Program-made: the position numbers and the translations under genes | Notes under the pieces: generated by a model | What the model saw: the letters and a program-made list of their open reading frames with translations, nothing else | The model's database searches: none | What the model was told of the DNA's origin: nothing | Source of the DNA: an uncultured Prevotella sp. | GTDB taxonomy: Bacteria; Bacteroidota; Bacteroidia; Bacteroidales; Bacteroidaceae | DNA length: 42,966 bases | NCBI GenBank assembly: GCA_900769055.1 | Contig: CAAGFF010000037.1 | Span: forward strand, 1-42,966 | Reading direction: 5' to 3' | In this document: positions 24,172 through 32,947 of the stretch, piece after piece | How positions within the stretch are numbered: position 1 is the first letter of the stretch | Layout of the letters: each line of letters starts with the position of its first letter

Positions 24172-26676
24172 TTACCAGGTGCGGAAAGATGAGCGGCTGC
24201 GCTTTGCCCCTGTGGTCTTGGTGAAGACCTTGTCACCTGACTTCACTGTGACGTTGTTACCACCGTCCCATGATGCTCCTGTGCGCCAGCGTGGGTCACC
24301 TATCTGCTTGGTGTAGATTGGGTGGTTCTTCACGCGGTCAGTAGCGTTGTAGTAGAAGCCGCTGATGTCTGCATGGCGGTAAGCGTCCTTCGCGAAGTCT
24401 TCCTTGGCGTTTACATAACCCATAGGAGCCGGGTTACGGAAGAGTTCTTCTGCTGTGAGCTGATAGCCTACTGCGTCAGGCTCGTTCTCGTTGAGGTTGT
24501 CGCCGAACTTGATCTGTGTCTCACCGAAGCCTCCGATATTCATGCTGCCCTTGTTGTAGCCGGCGCCTGTCGAGGTGTTAGAGAATGCTGTCTGTGCGAA
24601 CATACCATCGATGAGGGTTGACTTAGGATCGTTCGATGCGAGGAAGTTAGCGTATGCAGGAACTACAGTTGAGTAGTTGTCAGCGAAGTCGTATGTGAGG
24701 TCCTTCGTAGACATGTTCATACCCTTCTGGTAGTAGTCACGTCCCTTGTCGTTAGGATTACCTGCGAAGACGAAGAGGTTCTTCTTGCAAGTGATCTTTG
24801 AGCCTGCAGGGATGTAAGCCACCTCGAATATAAGTCCATGACTCTTGTTGTTAGAACGTGGAGCGAAGTTCACGAATGTGTTGTTCGAGACGTTGATGTT
24901 CCATGTCGTTCCCTCTGGCCAACCCAGGTTCTTGTTCTCAGAAACGAGAGCGTGGCGTGAAGAGTTGATGATGGTGTTGTTGCGGAATGTGAAGTTCTTG
25001 TAGAAGTTAGACTTCGCATTGTTGCCCGGACCAGCGAACCAAGAGTAACCACGTCCGTTGGTGTCATATCCACCCTCGTCGTAGAACACGCAATCCTCAA
25101 CGGTCATGTGCTCTATGATCTGACGGTTAGGACCCTGGAAACGTATGAATCCACGTACGTGTCCTGACATCGTACAGCGAGAGACGCGCAGCTCTGTCAA
25201 GATGAACGAAAGGCCCTGAGAGTACATGTTCATGAAGTAGTTGGCAGAGACGCTGAGGTTAGGATTTCCGTTCTTTCCCTTCTGGTCGAAGTATGTGTTC
25301 CATGCCATTGGGTGGAAGTTGATGTCCTCGAAGATGATAGGCTGGATAGCGAGTGTCACACCGTTCTCAGCACCTGAGCGTGCGTTACGGCAGAGGCCCC
25401 AGTTCACAGCTTTTGCCGCTGTCTTGGCCTCATTGCTGTAGCCGACACCCTGGAGCACTGTAGCACGTCCCTTGCCGGCAGCGAGGTCAGCAGGGTTAGT
25501 AGCGAGAGTGAGACCCTTTGTTATCTCCACAGTAGAAGAGCAGTAGTATGTCTGTCCGCCCTCAAGGTAGAACACCTGACCCTCGGCGATTGTGTTGTCA
25601 GACATATAGTTGGTTAGGATGGTGTCGATACGTGTTGCCACAAGGTCTTCACATCCGAATGTATTGCCGACCAAATTGCCGCGGTTCTGGAGGATAGTAT
25701 CGCGCTTAGCCTCCTCAGCTGTGTTGGCCTTGATGATGATTGGCTCGCCAGGGTCGCCCTGCATACGTACCATGGTAGAGTTGTACTGGCGGTCGTAGTA
25801 GCGTCCGATGTTGTTGTTCTGTCCGCTCACGATGTATGCGGCGTTCGACTCGAGTCCCTCGACATGTATGCGGCCTGCTGCCTTCTCCTCTGGTGTGAGC
25901 TTATGGATATGCTCGGCAAGCTGGATATTATCGGCTGATGGGATGACGCGAATCTCGTCGAAGACCCACTCGTTGTCCTTCACCTCGGCTCCTGCCTCGA
26001 TGAAGTCCTTGTACTTTGTCTCCCATCCTGACTCTACCTGTGGGAGGAAGCAGACGTCCATGGATGTCTTTGTGACGTTCTCTGTCCAGAAGACAGAAGG
26101 CACGTCGTAGCGCATACCTGTTGTGAGAGCGCCCACCTGGTTACGGTTGTCGTCTCGTGACTGGTCGCTCTGGTGTGAGCCGTCGCCGTAGCCGTACCAT
26201 TTTGAAGAGCGTGGGTCGTCAGGGTTGTCAAGGTCGGCAAGGGCACGGATGGCGTAGAGATAGCCTGTGCCGTACTGGAGGTCCTCATGCAGGAAAGTGT
26301 TTATGTCCTGTCCGACGAGTATGGTGTCGAGAAGCTGTGGGTTCTCGTCCTTCTCCCATGATGTGCCCTGTATCTTCGCCTTCAGCTCGTAGCCTACAGC
26401 GCCATCGACAGTGTACCAGAAGAGGCGCATATCGTTGACGTGTGTGCTCGACTTGAGGCCCTTCTGTGCGAGATATGTCTCGATGTTAGGGTCAACACGC
26501 GATGCGATGTCACAATAGTATAGTGTCGTTGATGACGCTGTGTTCACTGTATGGCGGAACATAGGCATGAACAGACGGTCTGCATCGCTTCCGAAGACGC
26601 TGTCATCGTCCTTACATGATGTGAGGACAGACAGTGTCGCCGCAAATATTGTTGCAAATACTAATATCTTTTTCAT
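24172..26676 (-). CDS. surface lipoprotein with Fn3-like N-terminus and beta-helix (DUF4957/DUF5123-like)
   Basis: This 834-residue lipoprotein has Cys21 in LTSC followed by KDDDS, a surface-export type signal. The N-terminal 330 residues look like two Fn3-like domains (VDGAVGYELKAKIQGTSWE; TKTSMDVCFLPQVESGWETKY). From about residue 340 on, the pattern is that of a right-handed parallel beta-helix: repeated short strands with N/F-rich turns (YKNFTFRNNTIINSSRHALVSENKN; TWNINVSNNTFVNFAP). This arrangement matches DUF4957 and DUF5123 proteins, which occur in pectin-related loci of Bacteroidetes. It starts 17 bp after the susD stop, so it is the third gene of the operon and probably a surface glycan-binding protein. 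I see no lyase catalytic motif and do not call it an enzyme. The C-terminus (AKRSRSSFRTW) is unusually basic. Confidence 0.8.
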   Translation of the reverse strand: MKKILVFATIFAATLSVLTSCKDDDSVFGSDADRLFMPMFRHTVNTASSTTLYYCDIASRVDPNIETYLAQKGLKSSTHVNDMRLFWYTVDGAVGYELKAKIQGTSWEKDENPQLLDTILVGQDINTFLHEDLQYGTGYLYAIRALADLDNPDDPRSSKWYGYGDGSHQSDQSRDDNRNQVGALTTGMRYDVPSVFWTENVTKTSMDVCFLPQVESGWETKYKDFIEAGAEVKDNEWVFDEIRVIPSADNIQLAEHIHKLTPEEKAAGRIHVEGLESNAAYIVSGQNNNIGRYYDRQYNSTMVRMQGDPGEPIIIKANTAEEAKRDTILQNRGNLVGNTFGCEDLVATRIDTILTNYMSDNTIAEGQVFYLEGGQTYYCSSTVEITKGLTLATNPADLAAGKGRATVLQGVGYSNEAKTAAKAVNWGLCRNARSGAENGVTLAIQPIIFEDINFHPMAWNTYFDQKGKNGNPNLSVSANYFMNMYSQGLSFILTELRVSRCTMSGHVRGFIRFQGPNRQIIEHMTVEDCVFYDEGGYDTNGRGYSWFAGPGNNAKSNFYKNFTFRNNTIINSSRHALVSENKNLGWPEGTTWNINVSNNTFVNFAPRSNNKSHGLIFEVAYIPAGSKITCKKNLFVFAGNPNDKGRDYYQKGMNMSTKDLTYDFADNYSTVVPAYANFLASNDPKSTLIDGMFAQTAFSNTSTGAGYNKGSMNIGGFGETQIKFGDNLNENEPDAVGYQLTAEELFRNPAPMGYVNAKEDFAKDAYRHADISGFYYNATDRVKNHPIYTKQIGDPRWRTGASWDGGNNVTVKSGDKVFTKTTGAKRSRSSFRTW

Positions 26677-26693
26677 TGTCGTCTTTCTAATGA

Positions 26694-28754
26694 TTAATAG
26701 CCGTAATAGTTCTTGTACTGTCCTAAGCTTCGGCTTATGACATCACGTGGTATAGGCAGTATGTAGCGTACTGGTGGAAGGTTCTCAAGGACAGCGTCGC
26801 TTGAGTACTCTGGCATTGATGACGGGTAGATTGTACCGCCCTCGTCGATATAGATGTAGCCACGTACAGAGCAGCGGCATGGGGCCTTCGCGATACCTGT
26901 GTTGTCGTCGAGCCACTGGTACATGTTGGCTGTGTTCCATGCGTCAGAGCCTGTGATAGGCACCTTTGACATCTCCTTGGTGTGGTTGCCCCAGTCTTCC
27001 CAGAGGTTGTTGAGCTTCAGTGTGTCTGAGTCATAGTGGTAGAACTCGATGACACCGAGCTTGGCGTCAGTGTTCGGGAATCTGAATACCTCGGGGAATT
27101 CTGCATCAGTGTACTTGCCTGCCTCGTCGGCTGCTACCAGCTCGTTCCACTCAGAGCGCTTGCGCACCTTGTAGAAGACAGTCTTAGGCAGCTTGTAGAA
27201 CAGGCCTTCGTGGTCGTAGCTGTCGTCGTCAGAGCCTACGCCGTAGTATCTCCAGAACTGCTTGTAGATAACCTTGTTGTAGATGTTCCAGCGCACGAGG
27301 TCCTTCCAGCGTATGTTCTCTCCGCCGAACTCCCATGCTCTCTCGTCAACAATGGCCTGGAAGAAAGCGTCCTTTGAGCCGAGGGCATCAACATAACCGT
27401 CCACCTTCTCTGCCTTGTTTGCAGCATTGCGGAATGCGCGCTCACGGACTTGCTTCAGTGCTGCCTTTGCTGCGTCTGTAGGGCCGTTTATCTCGTTCTC
27501 TGCCTCAGCGAACATGAGGAGGACGTCAGCATAGCGCATATATGGGAAGTTGATGCCTGTGTTGCCCTGTGATGTGTTGCCCATAGAGGCGCTCTGGTCC
27601 CAGAACTTTGACCACTTCAGGCAGTAGTTGGTATAGCTGTTCTGTATGACTGGTGTGCCGTCGAAGCTGTATGACCAGTAGCCTACCATGTCACGGCGTG
27701 CGTCCTGTGGGTCGAATGTATAGCGGTAGAATGAGTTGAGGCCTACAGAGCCTGATGTGCGTCCCCATGCGTGGTCGGTGTCGCCGGCGCTTGAGAGGTC
27801 GCACTTAGGACCGTGGATATAGCCGACATTGCCATTGACATTCATTGTGAATGGTATCTCGAAGATAACATCGTCAGCAGAGTTAACCTTATAGTTACAC
27901 TCGTCGATGAACACCTGGAAGTAGTTGTTCGTGAGCGAGTGGCCTGACTCCTTGATGACAGAGTCGGCGTATGTGCGTGCTATCTGGTAGTAGTCCTTAT
28001 AGTCGCTTGGGCGCTGCATTGTGCCCACCTCTGACTCTGAGGAGCCCGGACGGAGCGAGTAGCCTCCACGGAAGAGTGCTATGCGTGAGATGAGCGCCCA
28101 TGCATACTCCTTGGAGCAGCGCTCCACACCCTCTGTTATCTCTTTTGCGAGGCGCATCTTCGGTGCTGCCTCCTTGAGGTCGTTGATGAGGGTTGTGAGT
28201 ATCTCGTCGCGCTGTCCCATAGGCATGATGAGCGACTCCTGCTCGTATGTGCGTGTGAATGTGAACGGCACGTCGCCGAAGAGGATGACGAGGTCGAGGT
28301 AGTTCATGGCGCGGATGCACTTCGCCTCGCCTATCATCTGTTCGAGGTCGGCGTTGCCCTGCTTGTAGAGCTCTGACTGCTCAGCGGCACAAACGAAGTT
28401 GTTGGCGCGCTCTATTGTCTCGTAGGCGGCGTCCCAGAGGCTCTTGACATTGCTGCCGTCGGCCTCTCCGTCGAAGAGCTTCCACTCGTTGTGGCTCGCG
28501 CTCTGTATCTCAGCAGATGATGTGGCAAACTCCACATCGCTGTTGAAGTTGAATGTGGTCAGGTAGGCATTGCCGTAGGTATTGCCCGAGCATGTTGACT
28601 CATAGACGGCATTGAGCAGGCGGTCAGCCTCTGCGGTGTTGCTGAAGACGTACTCGTCGGTAACCTTCGAGGGCGCCTCGACATCGAGATAGTCGTTGCA
28701 GGCTGTGAGTGCCATCATAGAGAGACCACAAAGTATGATATGCTTTATTTTCAT
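26694..28754 (-). CDS. SusD/RagB-family outer-membrane lipoprotein (first pair)
   Basis: This is a 686-residue SusD-like lipoprotein. The lipobox ends at Cys19 (ALTAC), followed by NDYLDVEAPSKVTDEYVFSNTAEADRLLNAVYE. Family helices include GEAKCIRAMNYLDLVILFGDVPF, YAWALISRIALFRGGY, MRYADVLLMFAEAENEINGPTDAAKAALKQVRERAF and DERAWEFGGENIRWKDLVRWN. It ends YILPIPRDVISRSLGQYKNYYGY, a normal SusD ending. It lies 41 bp after the first susC stop and 17 bp before the beta-helix lipoprotein. It should form the glycan-binding lid of that transporter. The ligand is unknown. Confidence 0.95.
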   Translation of the reverse strand: MKIKHIILCGLSMMALTACNDYLDVEAPSKVTDEYVFSNTAEADRLLNAVYESTCSGNTYGNAYLTTFNFNSDVEFATSSAEIQSASHNEWKLFDGEADGSNVKSLWDAAYETIERANNFVCAAEQSELYKQGNADLEQMIGEAKCIRAMNYLDLVILFGDVPFTFTRTYEQESLIMPMGQRDEILTTLINDLKEAAPKMRLAKEITEGVERCSKEYAWALISRIALFRGGYSLRPGSSESEVGTMQRPSDYKDYYQIARTYADSVIKESGHSLTNNYFQVFIDECNYKVNSADDVIFEIPFTMNVNGNVGYIHGPKCDLSSAGDTDHAWGRTSGSVGLNSFYRYTFDPQDARRDMVGYWSYSFDGTPVIQNSYTNYCLKWSKFWDQSASMGNTSQGNTGINFPYMRYADVLLMFAEAENEINGPTDAAKAALKQVRERAFRNAANKAEKVDGYVDALGSKDAFFQAIVDERAWEFGGENIRWKDLVRWNIYNKVIYKQFWRYYGVGSDDDSYDHEGLFYKLPKTVFYKVRKRSEWNELVAADEAGKYTDAEFPEVFRFPNTDAKLGVIEFYHYDSDTLKLNNLWEDWGNHTKEMSKVPITGSDAWNTANMYQWLDDNTGIAKAPCRCSVRGYIYIDEGGTIYPSSMPEYSSDAVLENLPPVRYILPIPRDVISRSLGQYKNYYGY

Positions 28755-28795
28755 TGTTTGTTTCTCCTATTATATATAATAAGCTGTGTATGGAT

Positions 28796-31700
28796 TTAGA
28801 ATGAGAGGTTCACACCGACGAGGTAGCTGTGGCTGCGTGGGTAGCGGTTGTAGTCGACGTTAGGTGTGAGGCCGTTCTGTATGTCAACCTCCGGGTCATA
28901 GCCAGAGTAGCTTGTGATGCAGAATATGTTAGAGCCTGTCAGGTAGACACGCAGGCGCGAGATGCCCCACTTCTTTGTCAGCGACGTAGGCAGTGTGTAG
29001 CCTATGGTGAGGTCGTTCAGACGGAGGAATGAGCCGTCCTCCACGAAGTTGGAGAGTGTGTAGCGTGCTGTGACGTCCTGTGGGTTCCAGAGTGTCTTGC
29101 TGCCGTTGATGCTCTCATAAACGTCGAGATAGTCGATGTGCTGAGAGTTACTGAGGAGCGGCTCGTTGAGGTTGTAGATGCTCTGTGTGCCGTCGGCGTT
29201 GGTGTTGTAGATGTCTCCGTAATATACCCAGCGGTTGTCGTAGCCGAACTTGGCGAGGACGTTGCGTGGGTTTGTCTGGTTTGCGCCGCAGGCAGAGGAG
29301 AGGTCGTATGCTGTGGCGTTGATGACGTCAAAGTCGAGCATGTATGTGAAGTTGGCCACGAAGTCGAAGTTCTTCCAGCGTCCGCTGAGTCCGAAACCGC
29401 CCTGGAGCTTAGGGTTGGTGTTGCCGACAACGGTACGGTCGTTGATGTCGATCTTGCCATTGCCGTCGAGGTCCTTCAGCTTGATGCGGCCTGGGGCTGT
29501 TCCGAAGAGGCCCTCAACAGTCGGTTTGTCCTGTACGCCAGGGTTAGCAGCAAGATACTCTTCGTCGTTTGCAGAATAGTTGAAGCCATCGCGGTGGAAC
29601 TCGTTGAAGCCGTAGATGCCGTCATATACGTAACCGTAGATGAGACCTACCTCCTGACCCTCTACGAGGCGGAAGTTATCCTCAGAATCCCATTTCCTTC
29701 CAGGTATATAAGCGTCCGTTCCGTTGATCTTCTCAACCTTTGTCTTGTTCCATCCCATGGTGAGGTTGGCAGAGAGGACATAGTCTTTGCCACGGAGGAT
29801 GTCACCGTTCACTGTGAGCTCTATACCCTTGTTAGAGACCTTACCTACGTTCTGCCACTGGTAAGCGTAACCTGTTGTGGTAGGTATCTGGCAGCGGTAG
29901 AGGAGGTCGCGTGTGGTGTTCCAGTAGAACTCCGGTGTCAATGTGAGACGTCCCTTGAACATAGAGATATCGAGCGCGAGGTTGCGTGTGATTGTTGTCT
30001 CCCACTTGATGTCAGTGTTAGGGAAGAGGTTGTCAGAGGCATAGTACTTGTCACCATCCTTTGTTGTGGTGCTCTCGCCCCATGATGGGCCGCCGCTGCT
30101 GTTGATAGAGTACTGGTAGCGCCAGCGGTCGTCACCGATGTTGTTGTTACCAGAGAGACCGAAAGCGGCACGTATCTTGAGGTTGTCGATGACATCCTTG
30201 TTCCACCAAGGCTCCTCAGACACTACCCACGCGCCTGATATGGCAGGGAAGTAACCCCACTGGTTGCCCGGAGCGAAACGTGTAGAGCCGTCGGCACGGA
30301 ACGTAGCCGAGAGGAGGTAGCGATGCTTGAAGTTATAGTTGGCCTGACCGAAGAACGATGCCATGCGGTTAGGTGTTGTCAGCGATGATGTCGAGGCATA
30401 TGCAGAGCCGAGACCCATGTTGTTCAGTGCAGAGCGTGGCTCGATGAACTGTGGGAAATAGCGTGATGCCTGGTAGTTTGTCTTCGTCTGGTTGTGCTGG
30501 ATCTCCTGTCCGAGGAGGAAGGAGAGGTTGTGATCGTCCTTCAGTGTGAGGGCGTAGTTGACAGTGTTTGTCCAGGTGTATTTGAAGTTGTGTGTGTTTG
30601 TTATCTGAGCCACAGGCATGTTCTCGTTTGAGGCAGCTGTGTCTGTCAGATAGCCGTAGAAGCGGTTGTTGTCTGTGAACGACCAGAACTGTGCCAGGTC
30701 TGTCTTGAACGTGAGGCCCGGGATAATCTCCCATGTGAGGCTGGCCTGGTTGGTGAAGCTGTAAGAGTGCTTGAGGTTGTAGTTCTGGTTGATGTCGTCA
30801 ACCGGAGAAGCGAGCTTCCAGTAGCGCTCGACGTTGAAGTCTTCCCACTCCTCGTCGCGTGATGTGAACTCACGGATACCGTTTGTCGGGCGGTAGTTAA
30901 GCACACCGATAAGTCCCTTTGTACCAATGCCGCTTGCGCCGGCACCGAGGTCACGGCGGTAGGTGAAGCGTGGGTTGATGAGGAGACGGAGGTTAGGCGC
31001 GAGCTGTGCGTTGATCTTGGTGTTCATGTTTGTACGACGAACGCCAGAGCCCTCAATGATACCGTCCTGGTTGTGCTGTGTGAGCGATGTAGAGAAGCGG
31101 AGCTTGTCGTTACCGCCCTGTACAGTAGCGTTGTACATCTGTGTCAGCGCTGCCGAGCCCATCAGCTCGTCCTGCCAGTCGTGGGTTGTCTTTGTCTTGT
31201 AGATGTCAAGGTCGTTAGGGTTACCGAAGTCACGGCGGAAGTTGTATGTCTTCGAGTTGTTGGCGATACAACCGTCGAGCTGGTACTTCACGAACTCGTA
31301 TGTGTCGAGCATCTCCTGCTTGCCGGCGAGCCATGAGAGCTGTCCGTAAGCGTTGAAGTCAACCTTTATCTTGCCTGCCTGTGCAGACTTTGTGGTCACG
31401 ACAACAACACCGTTACCACCACGCGCACCGTAGACGGCTGTCAGCGAGGCGTCCTTCAGGACATCAATGCTCTGGATGTCAGTAGGAGGGATATCGTTGA
31501 TGTTGTCTGTCTGGAATCCGTCGACGATGAAGAGAGGCTTCGCGTCCTGTGAGTCAGAGATGGCCGAGCCACCACGGATACGGATATTGATGTCAGCACC
31601 TGGCTGACCGTCGACTGTTGTCACCTGCACACCGGCAATCTTACCTGCGAGAGCCTCGGCAGCCGAAGCGACAGGCACAGCGGCGAGCTTGGCTCCCGAT

Positions 31701-32083
31701 ACAGAGCCGACAGAGCCGGTGAGGTCCTTACGTGCCTTTGAGGTATAGCCGATGACTACAACCTCCTCGACAGCAGCAGCGTCGTCCATGAGCTTAATCT
31801 GCAGTCCCTGGCCTGCTGCCACTTCCTGAGTGACCATGCCGACGTAAGATACAACGAGTTTTTTCCCAGCGGCAACCTTCATCTTGAAGTTACCGTCGAT
31901 GTCAGAAATAGCAGCGTTCTTGGTATTGCCCTTCTCGACGATCGTGGCGCCTATGATAGGCTCGTTGTTCTGGTCGACAACGGTACCACTGCATTCCGAC
32001 TGTGCCCAGAGGGCTGACGGGAACGCCGCGAGAAGCATTACCAACATGCATGCCTTGCAAAAGAGTTGCTTTGCTTCCTTCAT
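28796..32083 (-). CDS. SusC/RagA-family TonB-dependent outer-membrane transporter (first pair)
   Basis: This 1095-residue receptor has a signal peptide ending LWAQ, a carboxypeptidase-regulatory-like domain (about 33-110, CSGTVVDQNNEPIIGATIVEKG), and AAVEEVVVIGYTSKARKDLTGSV as the TonB-box segment. The plug includes PLFIVDGFQTDNINDIPPTDIQSIDVLKDASLTAVYGARGGNGVVVVTTK. The barrel ends YLVGVNLSF. It is the first gene of the operon and has a full-consensus promoter at 32365-32396 with a leader of about 275 nt. It is only distantly like the second SusC in its barrel, so the two pairs probably take up different oligosaccharides or different sizes of one. Confidence 0.96.
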   Translation of the reverse strand: MKEAKQLFCKACMLVMLLAAFPSALWAQSECSGTVVDQNNEPIIGATIVEKGNTKNAAISDIDGNFKMKVAAGKKLVVSYVGMVTQEVAAGQGLQIKLMDDAAAVEEVVVIGYTSKARKDLTGSVGSVSGAKLAAVPVASAAEALAGKIAGVQVTTVDGQPGADINIRIRGGSAISDSQDAKPLFIVDGFQTDNINDIPPTDIQSIDVLKDASLTAVYGARGGNGVVVVTTKSAQAGKIKVDFNAYGQLSWLAGKQEMLDTYEFVKYQLDGCIANNSKTYNFRRDFGNPNDLDIYKTKTTHDWQDELMGSAALTQMYNATVQGGNDKLRFSTSLTQHNQDGIIEGSGVRRTNMNTKINAQLAPNLRLLINPRFTYRRDLGAGASGIGTKGLIGVLNYRPTNGIREFTSRDEEWEDFNVERYWKLASPVDDINQNYNLKHSYSFTNQASLTWEIIPGLTFKTDLAQFWSFTDNNRFYGYLTDTAASNENMPVAQITNTHNFKYTWTNTVNYALTLKDDHNLSFLLGQEIQHNQTKTNYQASRYFPQFIEPRSALNNMGLGSAYASTSSLTTPNRMASFFGQANYNFKHRYLLSATFRADGSTRFAPGNQWGYFPAISGAWVVSEEPWWNKDVIDNLKIRAAFGLSGNNNIGDDRWRYQYSINSSGGPSWGESTTTKDGDKYYASDNLFPNTDIKWETTITRNLALDISMFKGRLTLTPEFYWNTTRDLLYRCQIPTTTGYAYQWQNVGKVSNKGIELTVNGDILRGKDYVLSANLTMGWNKTKVEKINGTDAYIPGRKWDSEDNFRLVEGQEVGLIYGYVYDGIYGFNEFHRDGFNYSANDEEYLAANPGVQDKPTVEGLFGTAPGRIKLKDLDGNGKIDINDRTVVGNTNPKLQGGFGLSGRWKNFDFVANFTYMLDFDVINATAYDLSSACGANQTNPRNVLAKFGYDNRWVYYGDIYNTNADGTQSIYNLNEPLLSNSQHIDYLDVYESINGSKTLWNPQDVTARYTLSNFVEDGSFLRLNDLTIGYTLPTSLTKKWGISRLRVYLTGSNIFCITSYSGYDPEVDIQNGLTPNVDYNRYPRSHSYLVGVNLSF

Positions 32084-32364
32084 GTTGTGATGTGATTTTA
32101 GTTAGTTTATTTATTGAATAATATTTCTGTTTTCGATATATCCAGGGGGATTGTCCCGCAACAAGGGTTGACAAGGGCAGAATTCCGCCAGGGGAGGCCG
32201 TCAGGGATGATTGAGGGGTATGTCAGGGGGAGACCGTCAGGGGTAGCACGGAGACATGAGCGAGTGTGAGCCAGACTATTACCACCATGACTTCTCGTCG
32301 ATAGTTAGCGTCTGTTTTTACGAAAAGGTTAACTTTTATTTCTCATAGATGTGTGAATTGTCTG
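32084..32364 (-). other. Long 5-prime leader of the first SusCD operon
   Basis: About 275 nt lie between the promoter and the susC start. The leader contains two similar blocks, 32189-32207 (caggggaggccgtcaggga) and 32224-32243 (about 85 percent like it), which are C-rich in the RNA. No known riboswitch was recognised and there is no convincing upstream ORF. Confidence 0.45.
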
Positions 32365-32396
32365 CAAAGTTAACTTTTTTCAACAGAAGAAACAAA
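32365..32396 (-). promoter_or_regulatory. Promoter of the first SusCD operon
   Basis: TTTG (minus strand, 32393-32396), exactly 20 bases, then TAACTTTG (32365-32372): a full match to the Bacteroidetes consensus. Confidence 0.75.
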
Positions 32397-32642
32397 TATT
32401 ACAACTGTATTAACGGTTAAAAAACATTAAACAACCATGAAAGCATAAGAAATAATGATTTTATATGTAATCTGACGAGGTTAACAAACGATAATAAATG
32501 TTACGTCAGACTAATATCTACATGTAAGGACGACGTTATCCTGACGCAGTGAGAATAAGATAAGCAGGAGGGAGCACCACACTACATTATATCACATACA
32601 TATCCTGCACCACTATACAATACATTCATTATAAAGAATCAC

Positions 32643-32694
32643 TGCTGTACGGTAATAATATATGTGCACAATCCCACGGTTCTACCGGACAGCA
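32643..32694. repeat. Second copy of the TGCTGTCCGGTA inverted-repeat element
   Basis: tgctgtacggta at 32643-32654 faces taccggacagca at 32683-32694, an inverted pair with one mismatch. The right end (taccggacagcaatatta) resembles the right end of the element at 15788-15865. The remaining 32397-32829 stretch is AT-rich with no supportable gene. Confidence 0.5.
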
Positions 32695-32829
32695 ATATTA
32701 TAAGATAATTCAACCTTCACAAATAACAAATAAAGTTGAATATCAAGAGATTAATAAGTGTAAGCCATAAAGATCATGTCAAGCCCGTCTGTAAGGATGT
32801 TCAAAACGAACCTGTTGGACAACGAAGCT

Positions 32830-32873
32830 AAAAAAAAAAATCGCCCCGCAGTGTTATTTTTTATAGCGGAACG
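32830..32873 (-). terminator. Rho-independent terminator after the outer-membrane barrel gene
   Basis: On the minus strand cgttccgc (32866-32873) pairs with gcggggcg (32842-32849, two G-U pairs). A run of more than ten T follows at 32830-32841. It lies 75 bp past the stop. Confidence 0.75.
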
Positions 32874-32947
32874 AATAAAACCAGGCAACCAGCAAGCGGG
32901 AGATTCTGCCGGACAGATTCATCCTCCCATCATCCTCCCCGCCAGCG

